Source: Gnetum montanum (lineage: Eukaryota; Streptophyta; Gnetopsida; Gnetales; Gnetaceae). From it: a DNA stretch of 64,000 bases. Under the pieces are notes generated by a model that ran no database searches, was not told where the DNA came from, and saw only the letters and a list, made by a program, of their open reading frames with translations. The position numbers and the translations under genes are program-made. The stretch spans positions 78,946-142,945 of the forward strand of contig MNCI01035103.1 in the NCBI GenBank assembly GCA_015680685.1, read 5' to 3'. This document shows positions 35,400 to 49,984 of the stretch, in pieces (position 1 is the stretch's first letter; each line of letters begins with the position of its first letter).

Positions 35400-35967
35400 T
35401 CATTTATGGCTAAAATGTGACAATAATTAGTTCAACTTTATTTTCTAGATTTTTAGTTTAAATGCAATTTACTTTCTTATCTTTAAGCACTTAATATTAT
35501 AATCTACAATTAATGTGAGTATAACCACTTCAAGAATAATATATTAATGCTTGGTAATCCCAATAGTAGATACTTAATACAGCTACCAGTAAACACTCGG
35601 TAACTCGGTAGTATTAGTACACATTCAAAGTATGTACAAAAGAGAAGAATGGATGCTTCATGTTTAGGATGGCTCAATTAATTAATTATTTAATTTAAAT
35701 AATCAAATCCTCTCTTAATTAATCATTTCATATATAATTAATATAATAAAAAATATAAAAATAAATATCTTAAACCTTAATCATACTTAATAGTACAAAT
35801 GAGTTAATCCAAGTGATGATTAGGAAGACAACAACTAGTAACCACATCTTTCACCATCTAAGAATATAGGCCACTTAGATAAAGCCTAGTCCACAAAATT
35901 TGACCAGATAATGTGTGCATGCTAGGGCTTTATATGGTTGGCTATAGGGAATACCCACTACTCATCA
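35400..35967 (+). repeat. LTR remnant, U5 part
   Basis: The end 'ggttggctatagggaatac' followed by CCACTACTCATCA matches the U5 end of the gypsy LTR family, as do the 'cttggtaatcccaatagtag' and 'ctagtccacaaaatttgac' segments. U3 and the TATA box are not visible, so it is truncated on the left. Confidence 0.6.
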
Positions 35968-36149
35968 AGCATGATCATGATCCACTACATCTTATCTATG
36001 ATGACATATGTAGGGCTATGATATCCATCTATGATATCATAGTCCATCACAATAATATTTTAACATTCCTTTGAACTATTAAATTAGTATCAAATTTTAT
36101 TTTATAGATTTTTTTTAAATTATAATTCAATACTAACAAGTAGAATGTT

Positions 36150-37360
36150 AAGAATAGATACATTGCTTCAGCTTCTAATGATAAAAAAAAATCAGCTTCT
36201 AATAAAAATATTTTATATGGGACTTTAGTTTTCACCTAAATTCACTTAGCTCACCTTGTTTTTAAAGTTTTTTAATTTCTTTCCATGATTCTTAAACCAC
36301 ACATCCATAAATCACTATAGTTTGATTAACTATTTGAAAAACATATTTTCAAATTATCCTAATCCAAATATTATGATTACTGCATTTTTTCTTCATTGTA
36401 TAAGGCATTTTATGTATTTGCAACTCACTCATTGTATAAGGTATTTTATGTATGATGCTTACACTTATCATTTTGAATGCATTTTACTCCTAAATATTTC
36501 TATGTATCCATACTGTGAAGTAATTTATTCTTTATTTGGAAAGTATAATCTTTCTCTTTGGTTTTAGAAATTAGTACTCTTATTTTTTGAACATTCTCCT
36601 TTACTTTTGTACATTCACAACATTTTTATAGTTAATCCAATATTTATTTTCACCATGTTTTTGAATATTCTATTAGTGCTATTTTATCTAGAAAGATTAA
36701 AAGTTGTATCCATGATTGTTCTACTTTAATAACATTATTTTTTGTACCTTTTTAATCCATTCTTATAGTTTAAGAATAAATATGCTAAAAAATGTTAGTG
36801 AAAGAGGATAACCCTACTTTACTTCCATATTAATATAAAACTAACAAGATTGTGTAGCTTCATCATCCCTTAATTAAAAATTTACTTCCCTATATAAATT
36901 TTGAATGACATGTAAACCATAATCAACTTTATGTTTTATTATTCTACTCCATAATTTTTATTTAGTAACAAAGTCAAATGCTTCAATAAAATCCACAAAG
37001 AAAATAAATGTTTTCCCCTTTTCTCCCTTTGCATATTCAATGTAATATCTCAAAGTAAGCAAATGACCTTTTGTGAAACATTTTATTCTGAATCCTTCTT
37101 GTGAAACAACATGTAAATTATTTCTTTCTACTGATGATTCTAATTTTTTTTTCAAAATGGAAGCTACCAATTTTGCAAATAAGTTACTAATTATGATTAA
37201 TCTATAATTAATTAATCATATTTCTTCCCTTTTCTATAAGGCATAATAGCTTTACTAATCATCTACTATCTAGTCAAGGCATTTAGAAGTCTTTTATTAA
37301 CCATTCTCCAAGTCTCTCTCCAGACTACCTATCCACCACATTTGAATCATAATAACTTTA
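36150..37360 (-). pseudogene. LINE reverse transcriptase remnant
   Basis: Minus-strand translation has VASILKKKLESSV (37170 down), SQEGF, TLRYYIEYAKGEK and FFVDFIEAFDFV (near 36990-36960), which is the first catalytic Asp block of non-LTR RTs. Further on are GYPLSLTFF (near 36805; GCPLSPTLF in relatives), FLDKIALIEYS (near 36680; the ADD of the active site reads LDK) and VIYGCVV with ESWKEIKKL (near 36310-36260), the C-terminal block of these ORF2 proteins. Many stops. It copied LINE RNA by target-primed reverse transcription when intact. Confidence 0.75.
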
Positions 37361-37490
37361 AAATCAAAATTACATGGTGCAAGTCATGGTTTGTTGTTGA
37401 AGATATTGAGTTATTTCCNCACTTTAAAATCAAAATTACATTGTGCAAGTCATGGTTTGTTGTTGAAGATATTGAGTTATTTCCCCAAGA
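37357..37490. repeat. Tandem duplication of about 67 bp with an N at the joint
   Basis: The block starting 'actttaaaatcaaaattaca' occurs twice in a row with one or two differences, and the single N (37419) sits at the joint. A gap-filling artefact is as likely as a real duplication. Confidence 0.85.
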
Positions 37491-38082
37491 AAATTGAGAT
37501 TTCCTATCATCACATGACACACACAAAAATTTGCTAAATACAATTGCTCTTAAATAAATTCTAGGTGCATAATGAAAGCATATGGTTAGCAAAATAACAT
37601 TGCTTGATGAAATTCATGAATAAAACAAAGAAATCCTTTGAAGGTTCAAACCTTGAAGCAAAGTTTAAGGAAAAAAAGAACTCTAATATTTCTCTAAAGG
37701 ATAATGAACACATTTTGTACCTAAAACAAAGATAGAGAAAAATAGTAATGAATATAAACTTGAAAGAACATAGGTAAAGAGAGGATTTCCAATTGAAGTA
37801 TCTTTAAAATAGCAAGATCAACAAAATGACAAAAGGAATGAATTTTTGATTTCTAGGAATACCAAAGACAAAGGGTAAAATGAATAAATTTTTGGTTAAC
37901 AAATTGAAATAATTATAGATTATATGCATATAACTTCTTTGAACATTACTAAATTTTTTAGAGCTTCAACATGTAATTATTAAGTTTTGTTATGTTGAAG
38001 ACAGAGAGAATGTTTTAAAACATTGAAGCCACTTGAATCAAAGTGAGAATGGGAAAAGAGTTTGGATAAATGAGTATTTTAC

Positions 38083-39330
38083 TTGAAAAGAACTTATAAA
38101 AGAACTAAACAATGTAAAAAGATTAAGACAACTCATAAAAAGGGTTTTGTAATATACCTAAATGCTAGCAACATGGCAGTAATTATAAATAAGCAGTCTT
38201 CCAAAAATCAAAAAATGTATAGGTACTTTAAGCTGTGGATTTTTAATATAGATAGAAAAATTGTAAATAAAGTTATTTTATTAAATAACATTACTTTATT
38301 TGATAACTTTTCTATTTTTGGTTTTGTTGAAACTTACGAAGATGTTAGTATTATAGATTTTGTAGTTTCTAGATTCATTAAATTGTTTGTAACAAACACA
38401 AAACTAAGATGAAGATGTAGACCTTGTAGTGGTATCTCAATGTTAGTGAGAAAATCTCTTAAAAATTATGTACTTTAAAAAAATTATGATCATAAACAAT
38501 ATGTTTTCTTAAAAATATTATGTCATCATAGTTGTTCTTTCCTTGCTATATATTATTTTACCCCTAGAGATGCTACATTGTATGATTCTATAGAGTTTTC
38601 TCATGACCATCCTTTTTAGTTCTTAGGTAGAAATATTGTATAATTTTCGATAAAATAATTAGTGTTTATATGTGAAAAGTATTCATTGGTAACATAACGT
38701 TGATAATTTATACATTGTTGAAGATCACAATTGGGCATGACATTCTACATATAGTACTATTAATAAGTTGGGTCAACAACTATTAGAATAAACAAATGAT
38801 TTTAATCTTCTAATTTACAATGACATTTCTAAATTTTCTTAATCTTGATCATTGAATTCTATAGAACCTCAAGGTAACTTTTACATTGATTTTCTTATAT
38901 GTTCCTATGAAGATATTGAATATTAAGGATTTGAAAGTTGAAGAAGATTTAGTGAAGTTCTTCCATCATCATGTAGAGCTTTTATTGAAAATTCAATTTT
39001 TTTCTAAAATAAAAAAAATAAAATTAGAAAATAATTTGATTATAGAGTCACTCTAGAAATCAAGAAAAAATATATGGATGTAACATATAACAAAGACTCA
39101 TAAAAGATAGCATAAGGAGCTTGAACAAATTTTGCTTATAAAAGCTATGTAATTTGTATATTCACAATAATAGGATGCTTAGAAGACTTGCTTTGATGAG
39201 GATTGTGTATAGGCTAGAAAGAATATTAAGAATGAAAATAAGAGTCATAGAAAAATTTTAGTTAATATATATAAATACATGATTAGAGCCAAGAGAAGGA
39301 GATTTATCAAGGAGCAACATAAATATATAT
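38083..39330 (+). pseudogene. LINE endonuclease and linker remnant (inverted relative to RT)
   Basis: The 109-codon open piece at 38083-38412 contains FVETYEDVSIIDFV, and the sequence after it gives SGISMLVRKSLKNYV and YYFTPRDATLYDSIE. This is the apurinic-type endonuclease pattern of LINE ORF2, where a 'FIET', 'GGLLVYVKK' and 'CYFVPRDS' series is usual. At 39180-39330 the linker reads CFDEDCV and YKYMIRAKRRRFIKEQ. The catalytic GDFN block is not clear. Stops and frameshifts are frequent. Confidence 0.65.
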
Positions 39331-40004
39331 CTACGATGTCGTAACCCATGCTATGTCATTGTTGATACAATGTCTTATGACATATGCAACCCTATAAATA
39401 CCAACACATGGATGCATAATCAATAACTTTTCATTCAAGTCTTAGGGAAACTCTTGCAATTTTATTTGTTAGACTTAGCAATAGTGTGACTACCCACAAT
39501 TGAACGGAATCTTTTTTTGAGTGAATTATACTTTGACACAGTTTATGATGGCAATAAAGATTGAGATTGCTTTCCATCATTGCAGCATTCACTTAGTTTC
39601 ATTTGTTTACTTAGCATAATTTTTACTGTTTTCTTAGCTTAATCATTTACATTTCCAAAGCATTTTATTTTACTTGCTCATTAGTAAACTAGAATAAGTA
39701 CGACTAGTTTCGAGTATTAAAGTGTAATTGTTTGGTAACTTAGTAGTGGTTTCACTTGATTCACTCGGTAGTGAACTCACTTGGTAATCCCAGTAATAGT
39801 TACACGAGCCCAAGAAGTGTCCGATAATCTAGGGATAGATGATCATTACTATAGACTAGAATAGATTTACATTCCTGTAATTACTTAGACTTAGCACTTA
39901 ATCTCATTTTTATTATGCCTACACCTAGGACTAAAATGGGCTATACAACCTCACATAACACATGCGTTATTGCAAGTTAACCCATATACTTGGTGTTCAG
40001 TAAC

Positions 40005-41042
40005 TGATGAGTGGCAAGGTACCCTTACACTCAACCATACGAAACGAGTGTCGCATGCGCGATCCGGTCGAACTTCGCAGATGGACTAGTTGTGGCACCT
40101 AGATAGTTAGCCTTAGGTCGCAGTTCGCTATCTTCCTACATGGACTAGTATTGCATATGTCATGTATGGTTTAGTCTAGATGAGGTGTATGATGTGTTCT
40201 AACTCTATGCTACTCCTGATGCAATGGAAAATAATATCAACTAATCTAAACTAAGAGGGAAATGGTAAGAAAATCTAATCTAGCCTAAGTGCGACAAGAA
40301 ACCGATTCCTTAATCAACCATACACATCTTGGACTTTGTGCACGACTGCCACTGGGACTACCAAGCATAGATCCTAGGTACGCAACTGGGTTACCAAGCG
40401 TATATCCTCCTAGCTACACCACTAGGCTACCAAGCAGTCACACTTAAATGCTCATAATCAAGTCGTACTCGTTTCGCTTCTAGGAGTTTAAGGGTGAGAG
40501 ACTAATGGTGATGAGTAACCGATTCCTTAACTAGCTGTACACATGCGTAGATGCTTGTAATCAAGTCGTACTCACACCGCGCTATGAAAGTAATAAATAA
40601 CATTAAATAAATAAACAGATAAATAAACTAAGTGAATGCTGCAATGATGAAGTAATCTCGATCTTTATTGCCGATCATGTGCATGTCCAAGTACAGCACA
40701 CTCGAATAAAGACACTGTACAATTACATTCACCACACTGTGGGAAGACACGGGAAAAAATCTAACTCTGCAGGGATCAAACTGCCAGAGCTTCGCTACTC
40801 TAAAACTGGGATGTAAATGAGGCAAAGCGCCTCTTATTTATAGAAATTGTGGCTAACTGCGATATTGCATACGCGATATCGCATACACGATATCAAAGCC
40901 CATTATATATCACATACGCGATATCGTAGCCCATGATATATTGCATATGTGATATCGCGGCCCATGATATATCGCAGCCCATGATATAACGTGGGTGCCT
41001 TAATGCGACCACCAACACTATGAGCAATTTCATGTCTCATCA
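40005..41042 (-). repeat. Solo LTR with perfect target duplication GTAAC
   Basis: On the plus strand it starts TGATGAGTGGCAAGG and ends TGTCTCATCA, 1038 bp, with GTAAC on both sides (40000-40004 and 41043-41047). No internal region exists, so LTR-LTR recombination removed it. It belongs to the LTR family of 14531/20803 (for example 'gtagatgcttgtaatcaagt'). It keeps many CpG sites, including repeated GCGATATCGC dyads at 40860-40985, and a TATA box near 40840 on the minus strand, so it may be one of the younger insertions here. Confidence 0.92.
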
Positions 41043-41188
41043 GTAACATAAGGTAAGAAGACAATGATGATGAGCTTAACATCAATTACTAGCATAACTA
41101 CATTATCCATCTACAAATTATGATCTGGTTGCATGCTAGCATTTGTGACTTGCATGGTAGAGTGTTGGGATTTCTCCACCACTCATCA

Positions 41189-44100
41189 CTCCACCAAGGA
41201 CTTCAAGAATAAGCTTTATCAATTGGATCATGCTATTCAATTACAAGAGAAGCTTTTCTCGCATATAGCCAAAAGAGTTCCCATTAACAATCTTTGAAGC
41301 AATCATCCCAACCTCAAAGTTGAGGACAAAGACACAAAATTTGTGCTACAAGAAAATTTTGTCAAAGCCCAAGCAAAATGCAATGTGAAGTAATAGAGAT
41401 TTTATCTCAAAGCTACTACATCTGCCACTACCAATCTCCAAGCTCAACTTGATGATTTTTGCAATCCATATGTTGATAAAATTAATTAAGTGATCTTCAA
41501 ACTTGATCAAGTATCTTTAATCAACATTCCTAGTTTGCAAAAAACCTACACCAAGTAGATTTTTGATGACCTTGACAATGAGGTGGTTTAGTTTTAGCTT
41601 AAAAAATAAGCCCACATCCAAGTTGATGATGCTAGGCAACAAGCTTGGATTACCATAGAAGACGCAATTGACAAAATGGACATTGAAAATATTGTTGATG
41701 AGCTTATTAATTACAAGATAAATAGGAAAAATATATTTTTATCAAAGATGTGGTTAATGTTCTCAAGTAACTTGGCATTGTTCCTACCCACACTCCTATG
41801 GATCCTAATCATTCAAGTGCTAGTAATATTCTAGTCCCTCTAACTAAAGGTAATGCTTTGTCACCCATTCTAATGTAGGAATTAATCTTGAAATGGCCCT
41901 ACTTAGCAAAAGATGAATTTATCCATCTTTCCTTCCTTTGAGTCAATTAGCCTACGTCATCTACATTCACATCTACAGGAAGTTTTAGAAATTTATATTA
42001 CTACCCAAACCAACAACCTGTAGAGTCCACCTAAATAAATGCGTCCTTGCTAATGATTCTCATTTCTTTAATGTGATGTTGTTCAAGAGAAGGAAGCTAC
42101 TGCAAGTAAAGAATCACATTTCCAACTATGTCATCCCTAATCTCTCCTGTTGTAATCTATTTATGGACAAAAAAAAGCTTCTTAGTCTGGATGTAAAATT
42201 TATTTTTAGGCCACCTCTTGTCAGCTAATAGGACAACATTATAGAGTGTAGAGCTTTTAAAAAACACCTACATATATAGAATGATTGTGGATTATAATTA
42301 AATAAAGTCTCTTCCTTTTCATGTCCTTTCTCTATTGTTGTCTCCCTTGCCCAAACTAAACTTTGTATCCCTAGCAAATGAAATCATCCTTACTATCCTT
42401 CCCACCTAAAGATTCAATTTATCATTTCCATGACATCCTACTATTTGCCCTTAATTATTTGAATTTGTTTAATAAATTTTGTTTTCCTAAACATCTCCTC
42501 TTTGTCATAAAAAATCTTACACAAGATCTTTCCATCATTCTGATGCCTACTAATAAAAATCTTGGAATTTACGTACTGGATTCTTCTTAGTATCTCAAAT
42601 AGGCCAATTAACATCTTTTAGACTCTAAGGTTTACATGGAAGTTTAGATTATCCCTTTCCATGTCATCTTTTTTAAATTAATCTTCATCATTGACCACTT
42701 TTCTCCTATTCTTTCTAGGAGAATTTTCTTCTAAAAGCATGTGTTCAAATCTAAACCATGCATTTTCTATCTCATTCCTAAAATTCACAAACCCTTCATT
42801 GTTAGTTGCTCCATTTGTTCCTACACAAGCTACCCCTCTCAAACCTAATTCTTGTCTCCTTCACTATCTACTCATGGCCATCTTGCTTACTCAACCCTTG
42901 CATCTTACACATTCTCTCACCCTTGTTAGAGCTCTCAACTCTCATACTCTACCTCAAGATGTGATCCTTTTCACTTTTAATGTAGAATCTTTGTACTTGA
43001 GTATACCAACTAATGAAAGTCTAACAACTCTATCTACAATGGTTGATGCCTATTTTCAAGATTACTCTCATCTCCAATAGGATCTTCTCAAGGGTACCAT
43101 TTGTAATTCGGCTATGTTGGTTCACAAGCATCATTTTTTGGAATTCAATGAAAGAATCTTTTAGCAACTTTGCAACTTTGCTATGGGTAGCAATTTCACT
43201 ATGATTTATGCTTGTCTTTTTCTTTGCCACCTTGAGCAACATTTATTTAATTTAATGGATTGTGCACCACTCCTATACTATAAGTGTTACATTGATGACA
43301 CTTTTGGTATTTGAAATGGTTCTCCTAACAAACTACAAAATTTTCTTGATAAGTATAATTTCTCTTTTCCCTCCATCTCCATCATCCTAACTATTTTTCA
43401 TTCTTTTGTAAATATACTTGATTTGATTTTCTTTAAAGACCCTTCCTTCTATGATAGTGGTATTCTTTCTACCCACTATTACTTGAAACCTTTGAACGCC
43501 TATTAGTATATTCCCTTCTCCTCCTAGCATCCATATCATTAGACGAAGGTCTTCCTCATTACATAATTGAAATGATTTTTATTGAAGGAAAGATAGTTTG
43601 ATGACCTTTTTAAGGCTAAGATAACTTTATTCAAACAACTCATGACTCATAGTTATCCTACAAAATTCTTGCTCCACTACTTTAGTGAGGTTTTTGTATC
43701 CAATAAAACTGCTTTTCTCTAGCTTGTTTGAGGAAACATTCACAAGATCAAAAGGAACCCTCTCATTTTAAAATGGATTTTAATTTTTGACTAAATCCTT
43801 AAACATGAGGGTATTCCTAAACCATGCACTCTTGTAGCTTTGGCAATAAGATCCATGTGTAACAAATGTTATCTCCAAACCCATTGTCTAGTGGAGAAAT
43901 CCTTCTAAGCTACAAAGATTCCTAATATATGGTAGATTCAACTCTAATCATTAGATTGATGGCTTGTCCTCACAAATTTGAAAATGTGACAGTTGAGTTA
44001 TTTTTTCAAAATTCCAAACATGTACCACGTCACTATTTTTTTTTTCTTTCAAAAAGGATCATTTTCCCTACCTTGGCATACATCCAACATTCTCTCAAAG

Positions 44101-44300
44101 CACGTTGATGCAAGATGAAATTCCCTTGAAGTGCTTAGTGTTATGATATTTGTGAGTTCTGGAGTTTAATTAAGCCATTTTTCTTTGCAATCTATTTTTT
44201 TTTCATTTTTTGCATGTTTCGTTCTTTTTTACCTAACTTGCTTTAGCTGCTATACATGATGTGGTAAAATTTTTTGAGTCCAAAAATTTCCTAAATGCTA
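41189..44300 (+). mobile_element. Penelope-like element (decayed)
   Basis: A plus-strand region with one recognisable protein, a Penelope-type reverse transcriptase (see 42480-43800), preceded by a degenerate N-terminal part from about 41205 (STKDFKNKLYQLDHA) and followed by a short Cys/His-bearing segment (SMCNKCYLQTHC, near 43855). No LTR, no integrase and no gag are seen. Penelope-like elements are best known from animals; conifers carry a group reported as horizontally acquired. I do not see a clear GIY-YIG endonuclease at the C-terminal end, so it is lost or too degraded. Confidence 0.7.
42480..43800 (+). pseudogene. Penelope-like reverse transcriptase remnant
   Basis: Blocks in order: LSIILMPTNKNLGIYVLD (42525-42580; 'LVIKPADKNLG' in relatives), SLTLVRAL then ILFTFNVESLYLSIPTNES (42960-43020; the first catalytic Asp of FDV reads Asn, codon 42979-42981), FLEFNERIF and AMGSNF (43135-43195), YIDDTF with NGSP (43288-43330; the Asp pair is intact), FVNILDLIFF, and HYYLKPLNAY with HPYH (43470-43545). 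After a frameshift between about 42590 and 42691 a single frame runs to about 43800 with several stops. The block set (KNLG, SLYxxIP, AMG, YIDD, KPxxxxY, HP) is that of Penelope-like RTs rather than LINE or LTR RTs. Confidence 0.8.
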
Positions 44301-44425
44301 AGTTATAAGGTTTTGCCAACTCCATTTTATTGGCAAGGCTATGATGATGATGATAATTAGTTAGTGGGAATGTTGGCACCCCAAACAATTGGTCTGTAGG
44401 TACATCTCATGGCATATAGTCAGCA

Positions 44426-44536
44426 TAATTATTGTATTTTATTTATTTATTTTTAAGACAAATAAACTCAGGCTTGGTAACACAATTGTATTTTATTTAT
44501 TTATTTTTAAGACAAATAAACTCAGGGTTGGTAACA
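44426..44536. repeat. Tandem duplication, about 54-bp unit, two copies
   Basis: The unit starting 'ttgtattttatttatttatt' and ending 'ttggtaacacaa' occurs twice with one difference. It lies between the Penelope-like element and the cytidylyltransferase fragment. Confidence 0.9.
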
Positions 44537-44639
44537 CAACCCCTACCCGCGTAACATGGTAACCCCACTCTAAGAGTGTCTTCGCACAAAGTTGTTACAT
44601 TGGTACCCTACATGTCAGTGAAGACAAACATCACCATAT

Positions 44640-47471
<2,832 letters not shown>

Positions 47472-48500
47472 GTAATGAGTGCTGTACTCATTTCCGGTAA
47501 TGTCCTTTCCTTATTTAAGTATATTAGTGTTTAAAGTATATTAGTGTTTAGTTTGCATGGGATGAACCTGAAATTGTTTTTAATTATGTCCCATTGAGAT
47601 TGTGACTTGTGAGATGCAAGATGCATGTCCTAACCAACAAGACATATGTCTTGAAACTGAACTGGCCTAGTAGATTCATACTGGATTTCTTTTCTAGTAA
47701 TGTATGTTTGACTTGTAAGAAAGTGATAAATATAGTGAATTAATATTAATTTAAAGATCATTAGTGCAGCCAGAAATGTCATTCTGAAGGATTTTTTTCG
47801 CTCTGTTAATCCACCGCGATTCACGGGGCTTCCTGGAGAAGAACAGCCAAACAAAGACTTTCAATTCGCAATATCAATACCTGCAGCAGCAATTTTACTG
47901 ACCTGCAGGCAGCGACTGCACCGCAATAATCTGTCACAAACCACTCGGTGGCACCACCATTATCATCCCAAATAATCGCCGCGTAGTTGCAGAGCGTTTC
48001 AGATTTAAAATTATGTGCAGAAATAATAATAATAATAATAATTCAATCGATAATAATTTTTACGGAAGTCGATGGCGAACGGGCGAACGACCGTGTATAC
48101 GCCGCATTTAGTGCCCCGAAGGAAGAAAGGAAAATTAAAAGCTCAATAGCTATTGTGGGTTCTGTTTATCTTTTCTTTTTCCCCTGGGAATATCGCGGTA
48201 GCAGCTATCCAAATCTAGTCCTGCCAGGGATAGAGCAGAAGAGTAACGGCAGGCAGGAGGAGAAAGAATAGGAGCCCATGTCCCTGCAATTTGAAAGGAC
48301 CGGCATTAATGCACGCACGCTATATTCCTCAGACGTGCACATTTAGTGCCCGCTGAGACGTCCTGGAGTGGCGTTTTCATTTCCTGGCGTTTTGTGTTTG
48401 TGGATGTTATAAAATCAGGTTCAATATTCTGTGTACCTGCGCGCTGCAACTCTCAACAGTGGCGCCAAACCTTAAAGAACCAGAATAGCCCTGCAGAAGT
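47472..48500. other. Spacer between the two gene fragments, with a CpG-rich promoter-like part
   Basis: A 17-bp unit (aagtatattagtgttta) is tandemly repeated at 47516-47549. From about 47800 to 48480 the sequence is richer in G+C and CpG, with an (AAT)n run at 48022-48041. It probably contains the promoter and 5' UTR of the HD-Zip fragment. No domain is recognised in the 94-codon open frame at 47987-48271. Confidence 0.5.
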
Positions 48501-48716
48501 ATGATTTTCTCGGAGACTGATCCGGTGGCAATTTCAGGAGGAGGAGGAGCTGGTGGTGGAATTTCTTTGTGTGATTACAGACCCATCATCAGTTCCAACA
48601 TGTTCATGATTCCTGCAAACCATCATAAATTTACTCCTCCTACTGTTGATGCTGCTGCTCTTTTCATGGCTGCTTACCATCAGAATAAGTTCATGGGATA
48701 TCCTCCTGGACTTTCT

Positions 48717-48960
48717 CTGGACCAGATGAATGCTTCTTTTTGTTTTCGTTTTCTTGCGGACTTTATCTGGGTCAGGTGAATGTTTGTTTTTGTTTTGGTT
48801 TTGGACTGTGTTTTGTGTTTTTGTTTCGGTTGATTTGATGAATTTGGACAGCCCTTGGGATATCCTTCTGGACCACGTGAATGCTTCTTTTTGTTTTTGT
48901 TTTCTTGGGGACTTTCTCTGGGTCAGGTGAATGTTTGTTTGTTTTCTCTGCGTCAGGTGA
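48717..48960 (+). repeat. Tandem duplication of about 150 bp inside the HD-Zip fragment
   Basis: The block beginning 'gaatgcttctttttgtttt' and containing 'gggtcaggtgaatgtttgtt' occurs at about 48728 and again at about 48879, with a partial third copy near 48950. Confidence 0.8.
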
Positions 48961-49274
48961 ATGTTTGTTTTTGTTTTATTTTGGACTCTGTTTTGGGTTG
49001 GTTTGATGAATTTGGACAGCCCTATATGTGGGTTTTGAAAGCGTTGACAGCGGGGCCGTTGGTGTTAGAGAAAATGAATTGGATAGCAAATCCAGGGGGA
49101 GCAATAATGCTGAGTGTGCAGCCTGTGGCTCTGGCTCTGGCGAAGATCATGAAGGTGGGGACCGTCGGCCTCTGAAAAAGAGATGTCACCGTGATACCGA
49201 ACAGAAAATAATCCAGGACGCAGCCTGTGCCTCATGAAGGTGGGGAACGTTGGCCTCGGAAAAGATGTCACCGC

Positions 49275-49512
49275 CATACCCAAAACCAAATCCAGGAAAT
49301 GGAGATGTAAGTATATTACTAGATTACTTCAAACTGATTTTTTCCTTTTAATGTTTTTAATTATTTGAGCAGTTACATTTGTGGTGTCACCGCCATACCC
49401 AACACCAAATCCATTTACCCAACACCAAATCCAGGAAATGGAGATGTAAGTATATTACTAGATTACTTCAAACTGATTTTTTCCTTTTAATGTCTTGAGC
49501 AGTTACATTTGT
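49275..49512 (+). repeat. Tandem duplication covering an exon end and intron start
   Basis: The block from 'ccaaatccaggaaatggaga' through 'gatttttt' and 'ttttaatg' occurs at 49289-49352 and 49427-49492, and the 'gagcagttacatttgtgg' block follows both copies. The splice donor is therefore duplicated. Confidence 0.85.
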
Positions 49513-49984
49513 GGGGAGACCTTCATAGATTTATTAGAAAACACTAGTTTCAGCATTGCTTTTATGGATTCTTTTTATTCGAGTGTTGTGTACTGCAACT
49601 GAACCTGGGGAAGCTTGAAACAAGTCCTGTGACTTCTTTTTTCTTTCAATGGCCAGAGCATTTGCATTTGTCCAGACTTTCATGTTTGTTTGGGCCTGCG
49701 TTCTGGTTTTCTGGATGATTAGGCATGGGTTTCTGTTTCTGCAGGGTTTTCAAGAGTGCCCGCATCCGGATGACAAGCAGCGCAAGGAGCTCAGCCGGGA
49801 GCTCGGCTTGGATCCTCTGCAGGTCAGGTTCTAGTTCCAGAACAAGGGCAACCAGATGAAGGTCATCATCATATACAGACTTCTAGTATATGAAACTAAA
49901 ATTTTATTTGCAGTCTAAACCTTGGAGCATAGAAATGAACATGCTATGAAATTTGAAAACATCGTTAACAAAATTAACAATTAT

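Larger units (their letters stand above)
36060..39330. mobile_element. LINE with inverted 5' half (twin-priming structure)
   Basis: RT sequence lies on the minus strand at about 37360-36150, while the endonuclease and the linker that precedes RT lie on the plus strand at about 38083-39330. The plus part ends in the linker (CFDEDCV, IRAKRRRFIKEQHKY) and the minus part starts in the linker before RT, so together they make one ORF2 with its 5' half flipped. This is the structure produced by twin priming during LINE insertion. The junction lies between about 37360 and 37900 and includes a tandem duplication with an N. Confidence 0.65.
35972..41188 (+). repeat. LTR broken by two insertions (pieces 35972-36060, 39330-40004, 41043-41188)
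   Basis: The first piece carries U3-type GATATC dyads (35990-36045). The second has further dyads, a TATA box in 'cctataaata' (about 39392) and the R/U5 landmarks 'ggcaataaagattgagatt' and 'gtaatcccagtaatagt'. The third ends CCACCACTCATCA. Joined in order, the pieces total about 900 bases, the normal LTR size here. Piece 2 to piece 3 is certain because the inserted solo LTR has a perfect target duplication. Piece 1 to piece 2 is an inference. Confidence 0.6.

Noticed and set aside
40855-40990. GATATC repeats taken as a CRISPR-like or satellite array
   Set aside because: Spacing and units are irregular and the stretch lies in U3 of an LTR of a plant nuclear genome.
42691-43080. 129-codon open frame read as a host membrane protein because of its hydrophobic start
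   Set aside because: It continues in the same frame into Penelope-like RT blocks.
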